NCBI GenBank assembly: GCA_944321705.1
Contig: CALUMG010000016.1
Coordinates: 1-52,264 of the forward strand
Direction of reading: 5' to 3'
Source of the DNA: an uncultured Muribaculaceae bacterium
GTDB taxonomy: Bacteria > Bacteroidota > Bacteroidia > Bacteroidales > Muribaculaceae
Length of the DNA: 52,264 bases
The position numbers and the translations under genes were made by a program. Below, in pieces: positions 1 to 8,636 of this stretch. The notes under the pieces are model-generated. The model had not been told where the DNA came from. It searched no databases and worked only from the letters and a program-made list of their open reading frames with translations. The number at the start of each line of letters is the position of its first letter. Position 1 is the stretch's first letter.

Positions 1-161
1 CGGCCATGCACCTGAAACTTTTTTCACGAAAAACTGCTTTAAAACATGTCCCACGCTGAATCCCCCTCAAATTCCGCCTAAAATGGTAAACATTATTTAA
101 CACTCAATCTTATACAAAACTTCTCTTCAACTCGGAATTTCCAATTTTATCCTTCTAAACT

Positions 162-1091
162 TTATAAATCTTCAACTTTTTTAAGCACACAATCCAACCC
201 GTTATTCTCCAATTCAAAATTTTCATTCAACAACATCAAATTCTGCCTATCTGCATTATAAATGAAATTATAAATATTCTCGCGGTCGTCAGATATCAAT
301 TGCCACACGACGGCATCATTATCAGCATGTGTGCCTCGCTGAGTGTTTCTTGTTCCCAAATAAGAACGAACGGCATTCTTACTTTCTTCAGTCTCAAGAC
401 AAGTCAACCGCAACAAAAAATATCCGTCGCCACTATATTCCCTATTACGCAAATACAAATTATATTCTATTCCACGGCTATCAACAACAGAGGCGACACC
501 TACAAAATGTGATTCTTCCCACATTCCCAAATCCTCATCATTGTCACTTCGCGACTGTTTATACAATAATCTTCCTTGTTGACTTATTGACCAACAATTA
601 TCCACAAATCGTAAAATCTTATTCTCATCATTCCAAACACATCCCTTTGAAGGAAGCTCATGTCGTTCCAAAACTTCCTTTGTTCCGCCGACAAGCGAAA
701 TAAGTTCCACAGTCAATGAATCTTGACCAAAAAGAAGATAAACAGGATGCAAATTCTCTTCAACGGCTTCCATCCTAACGCCATACTTAAACAATCGCAT
801 ATATTCATCTTCCACAGGCTTTGCTATCGTGGCAAGCCTTACAGCATCAATACCGGCTTCATACTTCCCTATAAATAACACTTCTATGGAATCACCTATA
901 AGTAATCCTTTCAAATTAGACTTGTCGGCATTTTCTGTGGCAAAATACAACGTATCATTGCCATTTGCCACTACAGTGACAGCATTCATGGTTGCATCTG
1001 CAACAACCCCTCTGACGCAATCACCATTGGATGAAACATTACAACTCGCCAACATGGCACACCCCACAATAAAACCAAACTCTTTTCTCAT
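162..1091 (-). CDS. Hypothetical lipoprotein
   Basis: I do not recognise this family. From the chosen start the protein is about 309 residues. It begins MRKEFGF, has a short hydrophobic stretch, and has a lipobox LASC with the acylated Cys at residue 17, so it should be an exported lipoprotein. The remainder looks like a soluble, mostly beta-rich domain without a motif I can name. An in-frame ATG exists 15 codons upstream, at 1136. I reject it because it would put a charged stretch before the signal peptide and lies at or above the expected transcription start of the promoter at 1139-1146. The gene is divergent from the Crp/Fnr pseudogene. Exported lipoprotein is well supported; function is unknown. 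Confidence 0.75.
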   Translation of the reverse strand: MRKEFGFIVGCAMLASCNVSSNGDCVRGVVADATMNAVTVVANGNDTLYFATENADKSNLKGLLIGDSIEVLFIGKYEAGIDAVRLATIAKPVEDEYMRLFKYGVRMEAVEENLHPVYLLFGQDSLTVELISLVGGTKEVLERHELPSKGCVWNDENKILRFVDNCWSISQQGRLLYKQSRSDNDEDLGMWEESHFVGVASVVDSRGIEYNLYLRNREYSGDGYFLLRLTCLETEESKNAVRSYLGTRNTQRGTHADNDAVVWQLISDDRENIYNFIYNADRQNLMLLNENFELENNGLDCVLKKVEDL

Positions 1092-1138
1092 TTCCATCTT
1101 ATATTTTAAATACGCTAAAACTTTGACCCCCATCACTA

Positions 1139-1146
1139 CAAATATA
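1139..1146 (-). promoter_or_regulatory. Promoter -7 box for the lipoprotein gene
   Basis: The minus strand reads TATATTTG, an exact match to the Bacteroidota -7 consensus TAnnTTTG. A TTTA at 1167-1170 lies 20 bp upstream in place of a -33 TTTG. Transcription would start near 1130, giving a leader of about 40 nt to the start at 1091. Confidence 0.55.
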
Positions 1147-1257
1147 CTGAAATAACTCCTTTATCCTAAACCTTTTTATCAAACGAACCTTTCTTCACGA
1201 ATGATTTAAATATTATTTCTACTCCTATTTTGTATTTTTACAAAAAGAACACAACGT

Positions 1258-1817
1258 ATGGAAAATATCATAAAAAAGATACTGGAATATTATCCTATTT
1301 CTGCCGAGGCATTAGAAGCATTGACAAACCTTTTTAACAAACATGTGTTTCCTGCAAAAACTATCATCATTAATGCAGGGAGATTTGACAGGCAAATTTA
1401 TTTCATTGAACATGGCATCACACGTTCTTATGCAATGCATAATGGGAAAGAAATAACAACATGGTTTTCCAAAGAAGGAGACATCACCTGTGGCTCATGG
1501 GACTTATACCCGGTTTCGAATATGTAGAAACATTGGAAGAAACAACTGCTTACTCACTATCAATAGAGGAACTGAACAAGTTGTACAAATCATATATAGA
1601 CATTGCTAATTGGATGAGAGTATTGCAGCAAGAAAATTTTCTTCGACTGCAAGATATACATATATCCAGATTGAATTTATCTGCTAAAGAGCGATATGAA
1701 CATTTTATAAACAAATACCCTGACATTTCCAACCGAGTCAATTTAGGATACATAGCTTCATTCTTAGGCATCACCCAACAATCCTTAAGCAGGATAAGGG
1801 CTGAAAGCCTTTTTTAA
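1258..1817 (+). pseudogene. Crp/Fnr-family regulator, frameshifted
   Basis: The N-terminal half (1258-1527) is a cyclic-nucleotide-binding-like beta-roll: MENIIKKILEYYPIS, then FPAKTIIINAGRFDRQIYFIEHG, then EITTWFSKEGD. The C-terminal half is in another frame, from about 1510 to the TAA at 1815-1817. It has GFEYVETLEETTAYSLS, a long dimerisation helix and a winged helix ending GITQQSLSRIRAE. The frame change equals a net loss of one base (mod 3) near 1500-1515. Homologues I remember have about three more residues between EGD and the ETLE motif, so a 10-nt deletion fits better than a homopolymer miscall. The product would stop after 89 residues without its DNA-binding domain. An imperfect -7 box (TATTTTTA, 1233-1240) precedes it. 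Homologues often control adjacent stress or metabolic genes; here the neighbour is an acetyltransferase. Confidence 0.8.
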
Positions 1818-1849
1818 CTTATGGTAAACGACATTTCGTCTATTACTTT

Positions 1850-1857
1850 TATTTTTG
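1850..1857 (+). promoter_or_regulatory. Promoter -7 box for the acetyltransferase operon
   Basis: TATTTTTG is an exact TAnnTTTG match, 24 bp before the acetyltransferase ATG at 1882. No clean -33 TTTG is visible at 18-20 bp spacing. Its presence means the acetyltransferase need not depend on read-through from the broken regulator gene. Confidence 0.5.
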
Positions 1858-1881
1858 CACACAAACCAATTATACCTCATT

Positions 1882-2478
1882 ATGAAAACCGAATATGAAA
1901 AATGCCTGGCAGGAGAACCTTTCATCGGAGGCAACGACCCCAAAATAGTAAATATGATTTTACACACACGCCGGCTTTTAGCCCAATTTAACACTACAGA
2001 TTACGCCGACATCAAACGCAAACAAGCATTGTTGCATGAAATGTTCGGCAGCATAGGAAAAAACGTACATGTAGACATTGATTTTCATTGCGAACATGGA
2101 AAACATATTTTTATCGGAGACAACGTAATTATCAATATGAATTGTACATTCATCGACAACAACCGCATAGACATCGGCAATAATGTCTTGATTGCGCCCA
2201 ATGTCCAAATATATACAGCCACTCATTCTACAAAATTTAATGAGCGAATGGTACAAAACACTTCAGAAGGACAGGAAATATGCCTCACTTACGCTTTACC
2301 GGTCAAAATAGAAGATGGTGTGTGGATTGGCGGCGGAACTATTATCCTGCCTGGTGCCACCATTGGCAAGAACAGCGTCATCGGAGCAGGAAGCGTGGTT
2401 ACACGTTCCATTCCTGCCAATTGCATAGCAGTTGGAAATCCTTGTAGAGTAATCAAGCACATTGACAATGATGATTAA
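1882..2478 (+). CDS. Sugar O-acetyltransferase (maltose/galactoside acetyltransferase family)
   Basis: This is a left-handed beta-helix acyltransferase that would move an acetyl group from acetyl-CoA to a sugar hydroxyl. The chosen start gives MKTEYEKCLAGEPF, the normal beginning of the Maa/LacA family; an upstream start nine codons earlier is not typical. The N-terminal helical cap is followed by hexapeptide repeats (IFIGDNVIINMNCTFIDNN, IDIGNNVLIAPNVQIYTATH, VWIGGGTIILPGATIGKNSVIGAGSVVT). The catalytic His is in TATHST and the tail is GNPCRVIK. Length is about 198 residues, usual for the family. The stop overlaps the ATG of the following HAD gene by one base (TAATG), so the two are translationally coupled. 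It is the intact gene between two frameshifted ones. The natural acceptor sugar cannot be read from sequence. Confidence 0.9.
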   Translation: MKTEYEKCLAGEPFIGGNDPKIVNMILHTRRLLAQFNTTDYADIKRKQALLHEMFGSIGKNVHVDIDFHCEHGKHIFIGDNVIINMNCTFIDNNRIDIGNNVLIAPNVQIYTATHSTKFNERMVQNTSEGQEICLTYALPVKIEDGVWIGGGTIILPGATIGKNSVIGAGSVVTRSIPANCIAVGNPCRVIKHIDNDD

Positions 2479-3108
2479 TGAGCCGAAAATACAAACATAT
2501 CATATTTGACATTGACGGCACATTGCTCGACACTGAGCATGCTATCTTGCAAAGCCTAAAAGACACCGTCAATAGTCTATTGCACAAAGATATTCCGGCA
2601 AATAACTTGAAATTTGCACTTGGCATACCGGGCAACGTGACTTTACAAAAATTGGGTTTCACAGACACAGTAACAGCAAACCTTGTGTGGAATACATACT
2701 TGCACAACTACAAATCATCCATAAAGCTATTCAACGGAATTCAAGATTTATTACACGCCCTAAAAACCAAAAGATATTCTTTAGGCATCGTCACTTCAAA
2801 AACTCGGCAAGAATTCTCAACTGATTTTTTCACAACCATTCAAGATATCCGGTATTTTCGACACAGTGATTTGCGTGGAAGACTCTTCACTTCCAAAACC
2901 GTTTCCCGAGCCTTTGTTGGCCTATCTTGATGCAGCAAATACAAACCCACAAGATGCCATCTACATTGGTGATACCATTTATGACAGCCAATGCGCACAA
3001 AGTGCCGGGATTGATTTCGGACTTGCTTCATGGGGAAATACTACATCTCAAGGGATTCCGGCAGATTACATATTCAAGATGCCAAACGACATCTTGCTCT
3101 CTTTGTAA
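2478..3108 (+). pseudogene. HAD-family phosphatase (phosphoglycolate phosphatase/PpaX-like), frameshifted
   Basis: The first frame (2478 to about 2858) has HAD motif I, IIFDIDGTLLDTE (nucleophile Asp and acid Asp), a helical cap and motif II, GIVTSKTR. The second frame (about 2858-3108) continues with YFDTVICVEDSSLPKPFPEPLLAYL (motif III Lys) and motif IV, YIGDTIYD. Reading TAT-TTC-GAC across 2853-2861 restores the frame if one T is removed from the TTTT run at 2855-2858, so a single-base insertion there explains the break. As written, translation ends at 2930 with a nonsense tail and lacks motifs III-IV. Both parts are otherwise well conserved, so the event is recent or is an assembly error. 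It is coupled to the acetyltransferase. Confidence 0.85.
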
Positions 3109-3160
3109 TGTGACAAAAAATGACTTTTAAACTGAGCTTAATCTGCACAATACATACGTT

Positions 3161-3189
3161 TTTGTCGTAGATTTGTCGTAAATTTGTCA
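3161..3189 (+). promoter_or_regulatory. Tandem 11-bp repeat forming two -7 boxes
   Basis: Three near-copies of an 11-bp unit (core TTTGTCGTA) lie head to tail. They create two exact -7 boxes, TAGATTTG at 3168-3175 and TAAATTTG at 3179-3186, in front of the ATG at 3205. The second box leaves a leader of only about 10-12 nt. No convincing -33 TTTG sits at 18-20 bp from either box. Confidence 0.5.
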
Positions 3190-3204
3190 AATAAACAAAT
3201 TGCA

Positions 3205-6200
3205 ATGAACGAAGCAAGTCTCAGTCAACTATATTTAAAAGATACTGCATTTCAAAACCTGATGCAAAAGCGGGTTTTCAATGTATTATTAATAGCTTCT
3301 CCTTACGATGCATTCATGATGGAAGAAGACGGACGCGTCGAGGAACAATTATTTTTCGAATACGTCGCACTTAACCTAAGTTCACCTCCTCGTGTCACGC
3401 AAGCCAACAATTTTGCAAGCGCGATGGAGCGGTTATCCGAAAAACATTTCGACCTCATCATCGCCATCCCGTGTGTCGACATTAGCGAAACATTCGCCAA
3501 TGCCAAAGTCATCAAGGAATTATATCCCGACATCCCGTTTGTGGTGTTAACGCCGTTCTCCCGTGAAGTTTCAAGAAGACTTGCAAACGAAGACTTCAGT
3601 GGTGTAGATTATGTTTTCAGCTGGCTTGGCAATGTCGACCTGCTGCTTGCCATAATAAAATTGCTTGAAGACAAGTTGAATGCCGACAACGACATCAACG
3701 AGGTTGGCGTGCAGCTCATCCTGCTCGTGGAAGACTCCATTCGCTTCATGTCCACAATCCTGCCGACACTGTACAAATTCCTGCTCAGGCAATCGCTCAT
3801 ATTCTCCACCGAAGCATTAAACGAGCACGAGCAAATGATGAGAATGCGTGGCCGCCCTAAAATAATGCTTGCACGCGATTATGAAGAAGCATTACAGATA
3901 TACAAAAAATACCAAAACAACATCCTTGGCGTAATATCTGACATTTCCTTCACAAAAGATGGAGCCAAAGATCCCCAGGCAGGTCTTAAATTTGCAAAAG
4001 AACTGAAGGCAAGCGACCCGTTCCTTCCAATAATCATGGAATCGAGTGAGATAGCCAACGAAGCCGCAGTAAAAGAATTGAAATGCGCGTTCATCAGCAA
4101 GAATTCAAAGCAACTGCCTGCCGATTTAGAAATCGCTTTGCGTGAGAACTTCGGATTCGGAGATTTTATAATAAGAAATCCTGAAACAGGGAAAGAAATA
4201 TTGCGCATAAAGGATTTAAAAGACCTGCAACGGCACATATTTGACATCCCCGATGAGTCATTGCTTTTTCATGCAAGCTACAACGATATTTCTCGATGGC
4301 TATATTCAAGGGCAATGTTCCCTATTGCCGAGGTCATAAAAATGCACCGTTTCAAAGACATCAGCGAAGCTCCGGCCGTCAAGCAGCTGTTCTTCGACCT
4401 CATCGTCAAATACCGCAAAATGAAAAATCGCGGAGTCGTGGCCGTGTTCCACAAAGAACGATTTGACCACTACTCCAATTTTGCACGTATCGGCGAAGGT
4501 TCTTTGGGCGGAAAAGGAAGAGGTCTTGCATTCATTGATTCGATTATAAAAAAGAATCCCATATTCGACAATTTCGACGGGGTAAGCGTCGCCATTCCTC
4601 GAACGGTAGTATTGTGTACCGACATATTCGATGAATTCATGGAAAGCAACAACCTGTATCCCGTTGCATTGTCCGACATCTCCGACGATGAGATACTAAA
4701 GGCGTTCATCAACGCCAAACTGCCACAATGGCTCAAAGACGATTTTAACGCACTATTTGAAGTCGTGGACAAACCTCTTGCCATACGCAGTTCAAGCCTG
4801 CTCGAAGACAGCCATTACCAGCCATTTGCAGGTATATATTCGACCTACATGATTCCTCACTTTGACGACAAGACCGAAATGATGCGTCAATTGTTATGTG
4901 CGATAAAAAGCGTTTATGCATCGGTTTTCTACGCCGACAGCAAAGCCTACATGGCTGCCACCCGCAACATCATCGACCAAGAAAAGATGGCAGTCATAAT
5001 ACAAGAAGTCGTCGGACGCGAATACGATGACGTGTATTACCCGTCGTTCGCCGGAGTCGGAAGGTCATTAAATTATTACCCAATCAACGACGAACAGCCC
5101 GAAGACGGAGTGACCGAAGTGGCTGTCGGCCTCGGAAAATACATTGTCGACGGCGGCCTTTCACTTCGTTTTTCTCCTCGTCATCCCGACAAAGTGTTGC
5201 AAACCAGCATGCTTGAGCTTGCATTGCGCGATACACAGACTCGTTTTTACGCCCTCGACCTCAAGAGAAATTCAACAATCGACTTTAGCGTGGATGACGG
5301 ATTCAACATCAAGAAATTGCGCATTCAAGATGCCGCAAAAAACGGTTCTCTGAAATATATGGTTTCAACTTACGACCATAATGACGGTATCATACGCGAC
5401 TGCGATGCCGGTGACGGGCGACGTGTGGTTACATTTGCAAACATTCTCCAGCATAAAGCCTATCCGCTTGCCGGCATAGTCGATTTGATGCTCACCGAAG
5501 GTCAAAAAGCCATGGGACGCCCTGTCGAGATTGAATTTGCAGGGCTCATAGGCCAAGACGGAACTACATCGCCAAACGAAAAAGGTCAAATATACTGGTT
5601 GCAAATCAGGCCGATAGTGGACCGAAAAGAGATGCTTGATGAAACAATTCTCGACACCGACGATTCCAATCTCATACTCAAAAGCCTCACCGCTTTAGGT
5701 CATGGAATGACCGACAACATAACAAGCATCGTGATGGTGAAAGACGACCAATTTTCCATGAGCAACAATTCTCTCATTGCTCGCGAAATAGAAAAAATAA
5801 ACCGTAATTTCACTGAAAAGGGAGAAGGTTACATATTGATAGGTCCGGGACGCTGGGGATCAAACGACCCGGCCCTTGGCATTCCGGTAAAATGGCCTCA
5901 CATCTCTTCGGCAAAACTTATTGTCGAAACTTCTTTGGCAGGCAATCGCATAGAACCAAGCCAAGGGACTCATTTTTTCCAAAATCTCACATCCTATGGC
6001 GTAGGGTACTTTACAGTAGGAGCACCCGATGATGGAAGCGTGTGGGACAAGGATTACATCAACTCACTTGATCCGATAATGGAAACCAAGTTTGTAAAAG
6101 TTTTGCAATTCGACGCTCCGCTTGTCGTGGCCATCAACGGGAAGAAAAGCAAAGGCATCGTTTTAAAACCCGGAATCATTAATGAAGAATCACCCACCAA

Positions 6201-6216
6201 TCACGACCTATCTTGA
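3205..6216 (+). CDS. Receiver-receiver-ATP-grasp (PEP synthase/PPDK N-domain) fusion protein
   Basis: The protein is about 1003 residues; the ATG at 3205 is chosen over an upstream TTG inside the promoter. Residues about 25-160 look like a degenerate receiver domain. Residues about 170-325 look like a second receiver with canonical positions kept: LLVEDS, the phosphoacceptor Asp in GVISDISF (about 246) and Lys in FISKNS (about 296). From about 430 it has the ATP-grasp domain of PEP synthase/pyruvate phosphate dikinase: GEGSLGGKGRG, LAIRSSSLLEDS, QPFAGIYSTY and YWLQIRPIV (about 800). The phosphohistidine swivel domain and the PEP/pyruvate TIM barrel of true PEP synthases are absent. About 200 further residues (GPGRWGSNDP, SQGTHFF) follow instead. 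It is therefore unlikely to make PEP. Phosphotransfer to an unknown acceptor, perhaps gated by the receivers, is inference. It is followed closely by the coiled-coil gene. Confidence 0.8.
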   Translation: MNEASLSQLYLKDTAFQNLMQKRVFNVLLIASPYDAFMMEEDGRVEEQLFFEYVALNLSSPPRVTQANNFASAMERLSEKHFDLIIAIPCVDISETFANAKVIKELYPDIPFVVLTPFSREVSRRLANEDFSGVDYVFSWLGNVDLLLAIIKLLEDKLNADNDINEVGVQLILLVEDSIRFMSTILPTLYKFLLRQSLIFSTEALNEHEQMMRMRGRPKIMLARDYEEALQIYKKYQNNILGVISDISFTKDGAKDPQAGLKFAKELKASDPFLPIIMESSEIANEAAVKELKCAFISKNSKQLPADLEIALRENFGFGDFIIRNPETGKEILRIKDLKDLQRHIFDIPDESLLFHASYNDISRWLYSRAMFPIAEVIKMHRFKDISEAPAVKQLFFDLIVKYRKMKNRGVVAVFHKERFDHYSNFARIGEGSLGGKGRGLAFIDSIIKKNPIFDNFDGVSVAIPRTVVLCTDIFDEFMESNNLYPVALSDISDDEILKAFINAKLPQWLKDDFNALFEVVDKPLAIRSSSLLEDSHYQPFAGIYSTYMIPHFDDKTEMMRQLLCAIKSVYASVFYADSKAYMAATRNIIDQEKMAVIIQEVVGREYDDVYYPSFAGVGRSLNYYPINDEQPEDGVTEVAVGLGKYIVDGGLSLRFSPRHPDKVLQTSMLELALRDTQTRFYALDLKRNSTIDFSVDDGFNIKKLRIQDAAKNGSLKYMVSTYDHNDGIIRDCDAGDGRRVVTFANILQHKAYPLAGIVDLMLTEGQKAMGRPVEIEFAGLIGQDGTTSPNEKGQIYWLQIRPIVDRKEMLDETILDTDDSNLILKSLTALGHGMTDNITSIVMVKDDQFSMSNNSLIAREIEKINRNFTEKGEGYILIGPGRWGSNDPALGIPVKWPHISSAKLIVETSLAGNRIEPSQGTHFFQNLTSYGVGYFTVGAPDDGSVWDKDYINSLDPIMETKFVKVLQFDAPLVVAINGKKSKGIVLKPGIINEESPTNHDLS

Positions 6217-6266
6217 TGGACGCATATATGTAATTTAATTGTTAACTCACTATACACATTTAAAAT

Positions 6267-8615
6267 ATGGCATTTTTCAGTAAACTGAAAGCAGCATTCG
6301 GATTTGGCGACTACAACGACGAAGACGAATTGGATGAAGAATTCACACCTTATGGTACAGCACACCGCACGCCATATATTAACCCGTTTAAAAAAGAGGA
6401 GGAAAACAAAGTGCAAGAAGACGATAAAATGACTGAACCCACAGCCAACAATGCAGAACAAAGCAACCCGGCTGAAATTCAAGATAACGAACAAAACAAA
6501 ACAATCCCCGACGAAATGTTCAATGGAATCCTTGAAATAATAAATTCAACGATTCCCCCGTTCGTCAGGGAATGTCTCGACATAGATGCTGAAAAGCGTG
6601 CCATTTCCAACCTGCTCGGACCGCAATTGCAGTCGGCTTTGGCCAATATGCGCATAAAAGCTGAAGTGTCGGCAAAAACAAAGTGGGAACAGGAAAAGAG
6701 AGCTATTATCGAGAAAGCTACTCAAACCGAAAATAAATGCAAAGAAGCCGAAGCCAAAGCTGAAGAAGCAAAAAACAAAATGCTTGCTGTCGACCTTCAG
6801 CGTAAAGCGGCTCTTGAACGCTCGCAAGACTTGGAAAAACGAATTGCTACACTTGAAGCCGAACATGAACAATTCGAGCTTGAAAACAAAAGCCTCATCA
6901 ACAAGGTTAAAGTGTCCCAAGTATATGCCAACGATGCCGCTCATTACAAAGAGGAACTGGAAACTTTGCAACGAAACTCTATTGAATGGAAAACAAAAGC
7001 TGTCGAAAATGCCAAATTAAAAGAAGAACTGGAAAAAACCGTAGCAGAACTCGAAACAGCCAAGGAAATCATTGCATCATTGCAATCGGGAAATACCAAT
7101 GCCGAAGAACTGAAAAAACAAGAAACGGAACTTACCGACAAATTTTCAAGCGAAATTGCAAAACTGCAAGAAGAAATAGTAACTAAGGACTCCGACATCG
7201 ACTCGTTGTCTAAAAAACTGGAATCCATCGAGCAAGAACTATCTTCCACTAAAAAAGAACTGAACGATGCCATGACAGCTCTAGATGTCGCCCAAGAAGT
7301 ACAAGAGCAAATTGACAAATTAAGTGAACAAATAGGTTCTCGCGATAAAAAAATAGCATCGCTGAAAGAATCTGTAGCCAACTTGGCTGCCGAAAAGCAA
7401 GCCGAACAGGCCGAGGCTGAGAAGCGATACAATGCGATTGTGAACTCAAACCTCGAATTGAAACTACAATATGACATCCTAAAAAAAGAATCCGATGAAT
7501 TAAAGGATTTCAAGGCTAACGCCGATAAAGAAAAGGATGCCGCAATAGCCGAAGCTACCGAGAAGATTTCTCAACACATTGCCGAAATAAATGAACTTAA
7601 ACGACAAATCGAAACATTAAAAAACAATCTGTCGGAATCTCGAAAACAAGAAAATTTGATCGCCGATGAACAAAAACAGCGCATTGAGGACTTAAAAGTG
7701 CAACTCGAAACGGCAGCATCTCTCATCGAGCAACGCGACATGACCATAAAAGGCCTTAATGAAAATCTAAATTCGGCACAAGGTGAAATATCATTCTCTA
7801 AAATGACTATCACCGAAAACAAATTGTTAATAAAGAAATTAAACGATGAAATAGCATCCGAAAAAGAACAAAACAAGCTCTTGAAGCAAGACTTGGAATC
7901 CATTAAAGCTGCAAATGAATCTCAAGCTAAAGAAAACAAGGGCAACATCAATCGAATTGTCAAACTTGAAAAAGAAATACAAAAATTAAAAGCCAAAGCC
8001 GAACAAAAAACTTTAATAGATTCTACTCAAAATTCAACGTCGCAGGCAACTACTGCGAATACTCCCAAACCTGCTGAATCAACTTCTGTTGATTCCATAG
8101 TAGACCCCGAACTCGAAGAAGCTGTCAAGCATGTGTTCAAGATAGACATAAGCGACACTGCTCCATCGCAAGCTGAAGAACAAACTGAAGATTCTTCAAG
8201 CATCAATCCAGTCATGCCAGACAATGCGGCAGACTTTGTCTCCCCTATTGAACCAGATGCCGGAGACCAACTCATAAGCAATGAAGTAATTCATGAAAAT
8301 GACATAGCCGAAAGCATTCAATTGCCGACCGAGGTCGTTGAACCGGAATCACCGGCAATCGATGAAAAAGAAAATTTCAGCGACAACAATATCAATGAAA
8401 CGTTCGACAATACCGACAAAAATCAGGAATCGGGAATATTTGCCGATGATTTCAACGATGATATAGAGTGGCTCATTCCTACGCCCGACCCAATAACTCC
8501 GACCAAAAGACCCGGAATCGACGATGAAGGAACAGCAGAACCATTTACCGATGATCTGAAACCTGCAAAACCCGACAAGGAAGAACATCGTGAGCAACAA
8601 ATGTCACTTTTCTAA
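6267..8615 (+). CDS. Long coiled-coil protein with amphipathic N-terminus and C-terminal QMSLF
   Basis: The family is not recognised; length is 782 residues. Residues 1-13 (MAFFSKLKAAFGF) could form an amphipathic helix, followed by an acidic linker, then a short helical region (about 75-130, DEMFNGILEIINSTIPPF). About 450 residues of heptad-rich, Lys/Glu-rich coiled coil follow (about 130-590). An acidic Pro/Asp/Glu-rich tail ends with QQMSLF. There is no signal peptide or membrane span, so it should be cytoplasmic and possibly membrane-associated at its N-terminus. The last five residues resemble the bacterial sliding-clamp-binding motif QL(S/D)LF. It lies 50 bp after the receiver/ATP-grasp gene and 21 bp before the choloylglycine-hydrolase-family gene, so cotranscription is likely. 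A scaffold or structural role is inference. Confidence 0.7.
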   Translation: MAFFSKLKAAFGFGDYNDEDELDEEFTPYGTAHRTPYINPFKKEEENKVQEDDKMTEPTANNAEQSNPAEIQDNEQNKTIPDEMFNGILEIINSTIPPFVRECLDIDAEKRAISNLLGPQLQSALANMRIKAEVSAKTKWEQEKRAIIEKATQTENKCKEAEAKAEEAKNKMLAVDLQRKAALERSQDLEKRIATLEAEHEQFELENKSLINKVKVSQVYANDAAHYKEELETLQRNSIEWKTKAVENAKLKEELEKTVAELETAKEIIASLQSGNTNAEELKKQETELTDKFSSEIAKLQEEIVTKDSDIDSLSKKLESIEQELSSTKKELNDAMTALDVAQEVQEQIDKLSEQIGSRDKKIASLKESVANLAAEKQAEQAEAEKRYNAIVNSNLELKLQYDILKKESDELKDFKANADKEKDAAIAEATEKISQHIAEINELKRQIETLKNNLSESRKQENLIADEQKQRIEDLKVQLETAASLIEQRDMTIKGLNENLNSAQGEISFSKMTITENKLLIKKLNDEIASEKEQNKLLKQDLESIKAANESQAKENKGNINRIVKLEKEIQKLKAKAEQKTLIDSTQNSTSQATTANTPKPAESTSVDSIVDPELEEAVKHVFKIDISDTAPSQAEEQTEDSSSINPVMPDNAADFVSPIEPDAGDQLISNEVIHENDIAESIQLPTEVVEPESPAIDEKENFSDNNINETFDNTDKNQESGIFADDFNDDIEWLIPTPDPITPTKRPGIDDEGTAEPFTDDLKPAKPDKEEHREQQMSLF

Positions 8616-8636
8616 AAATAATAAAACACCAAATCC

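Noticed and set aside
1..161. Left-edge sequence as the end of a gene
   Set aside because: No open frame with protein-like sequence, no hairpin and no promoter match could be supported here.
329..703. Plus-strand open frames opposite the first lipoprotein gene
   Set aside because: They are antisense shadows. The minus-strand frame has a lipobox, a promoter and full length.
6944..7513. Ser-rich minus-strand frame inside the coiled-coil gene
   Set aside because: It is the antisense of a Lys/Glu-rich coiled coil, which always yields Ser/Phe-rich open frames.
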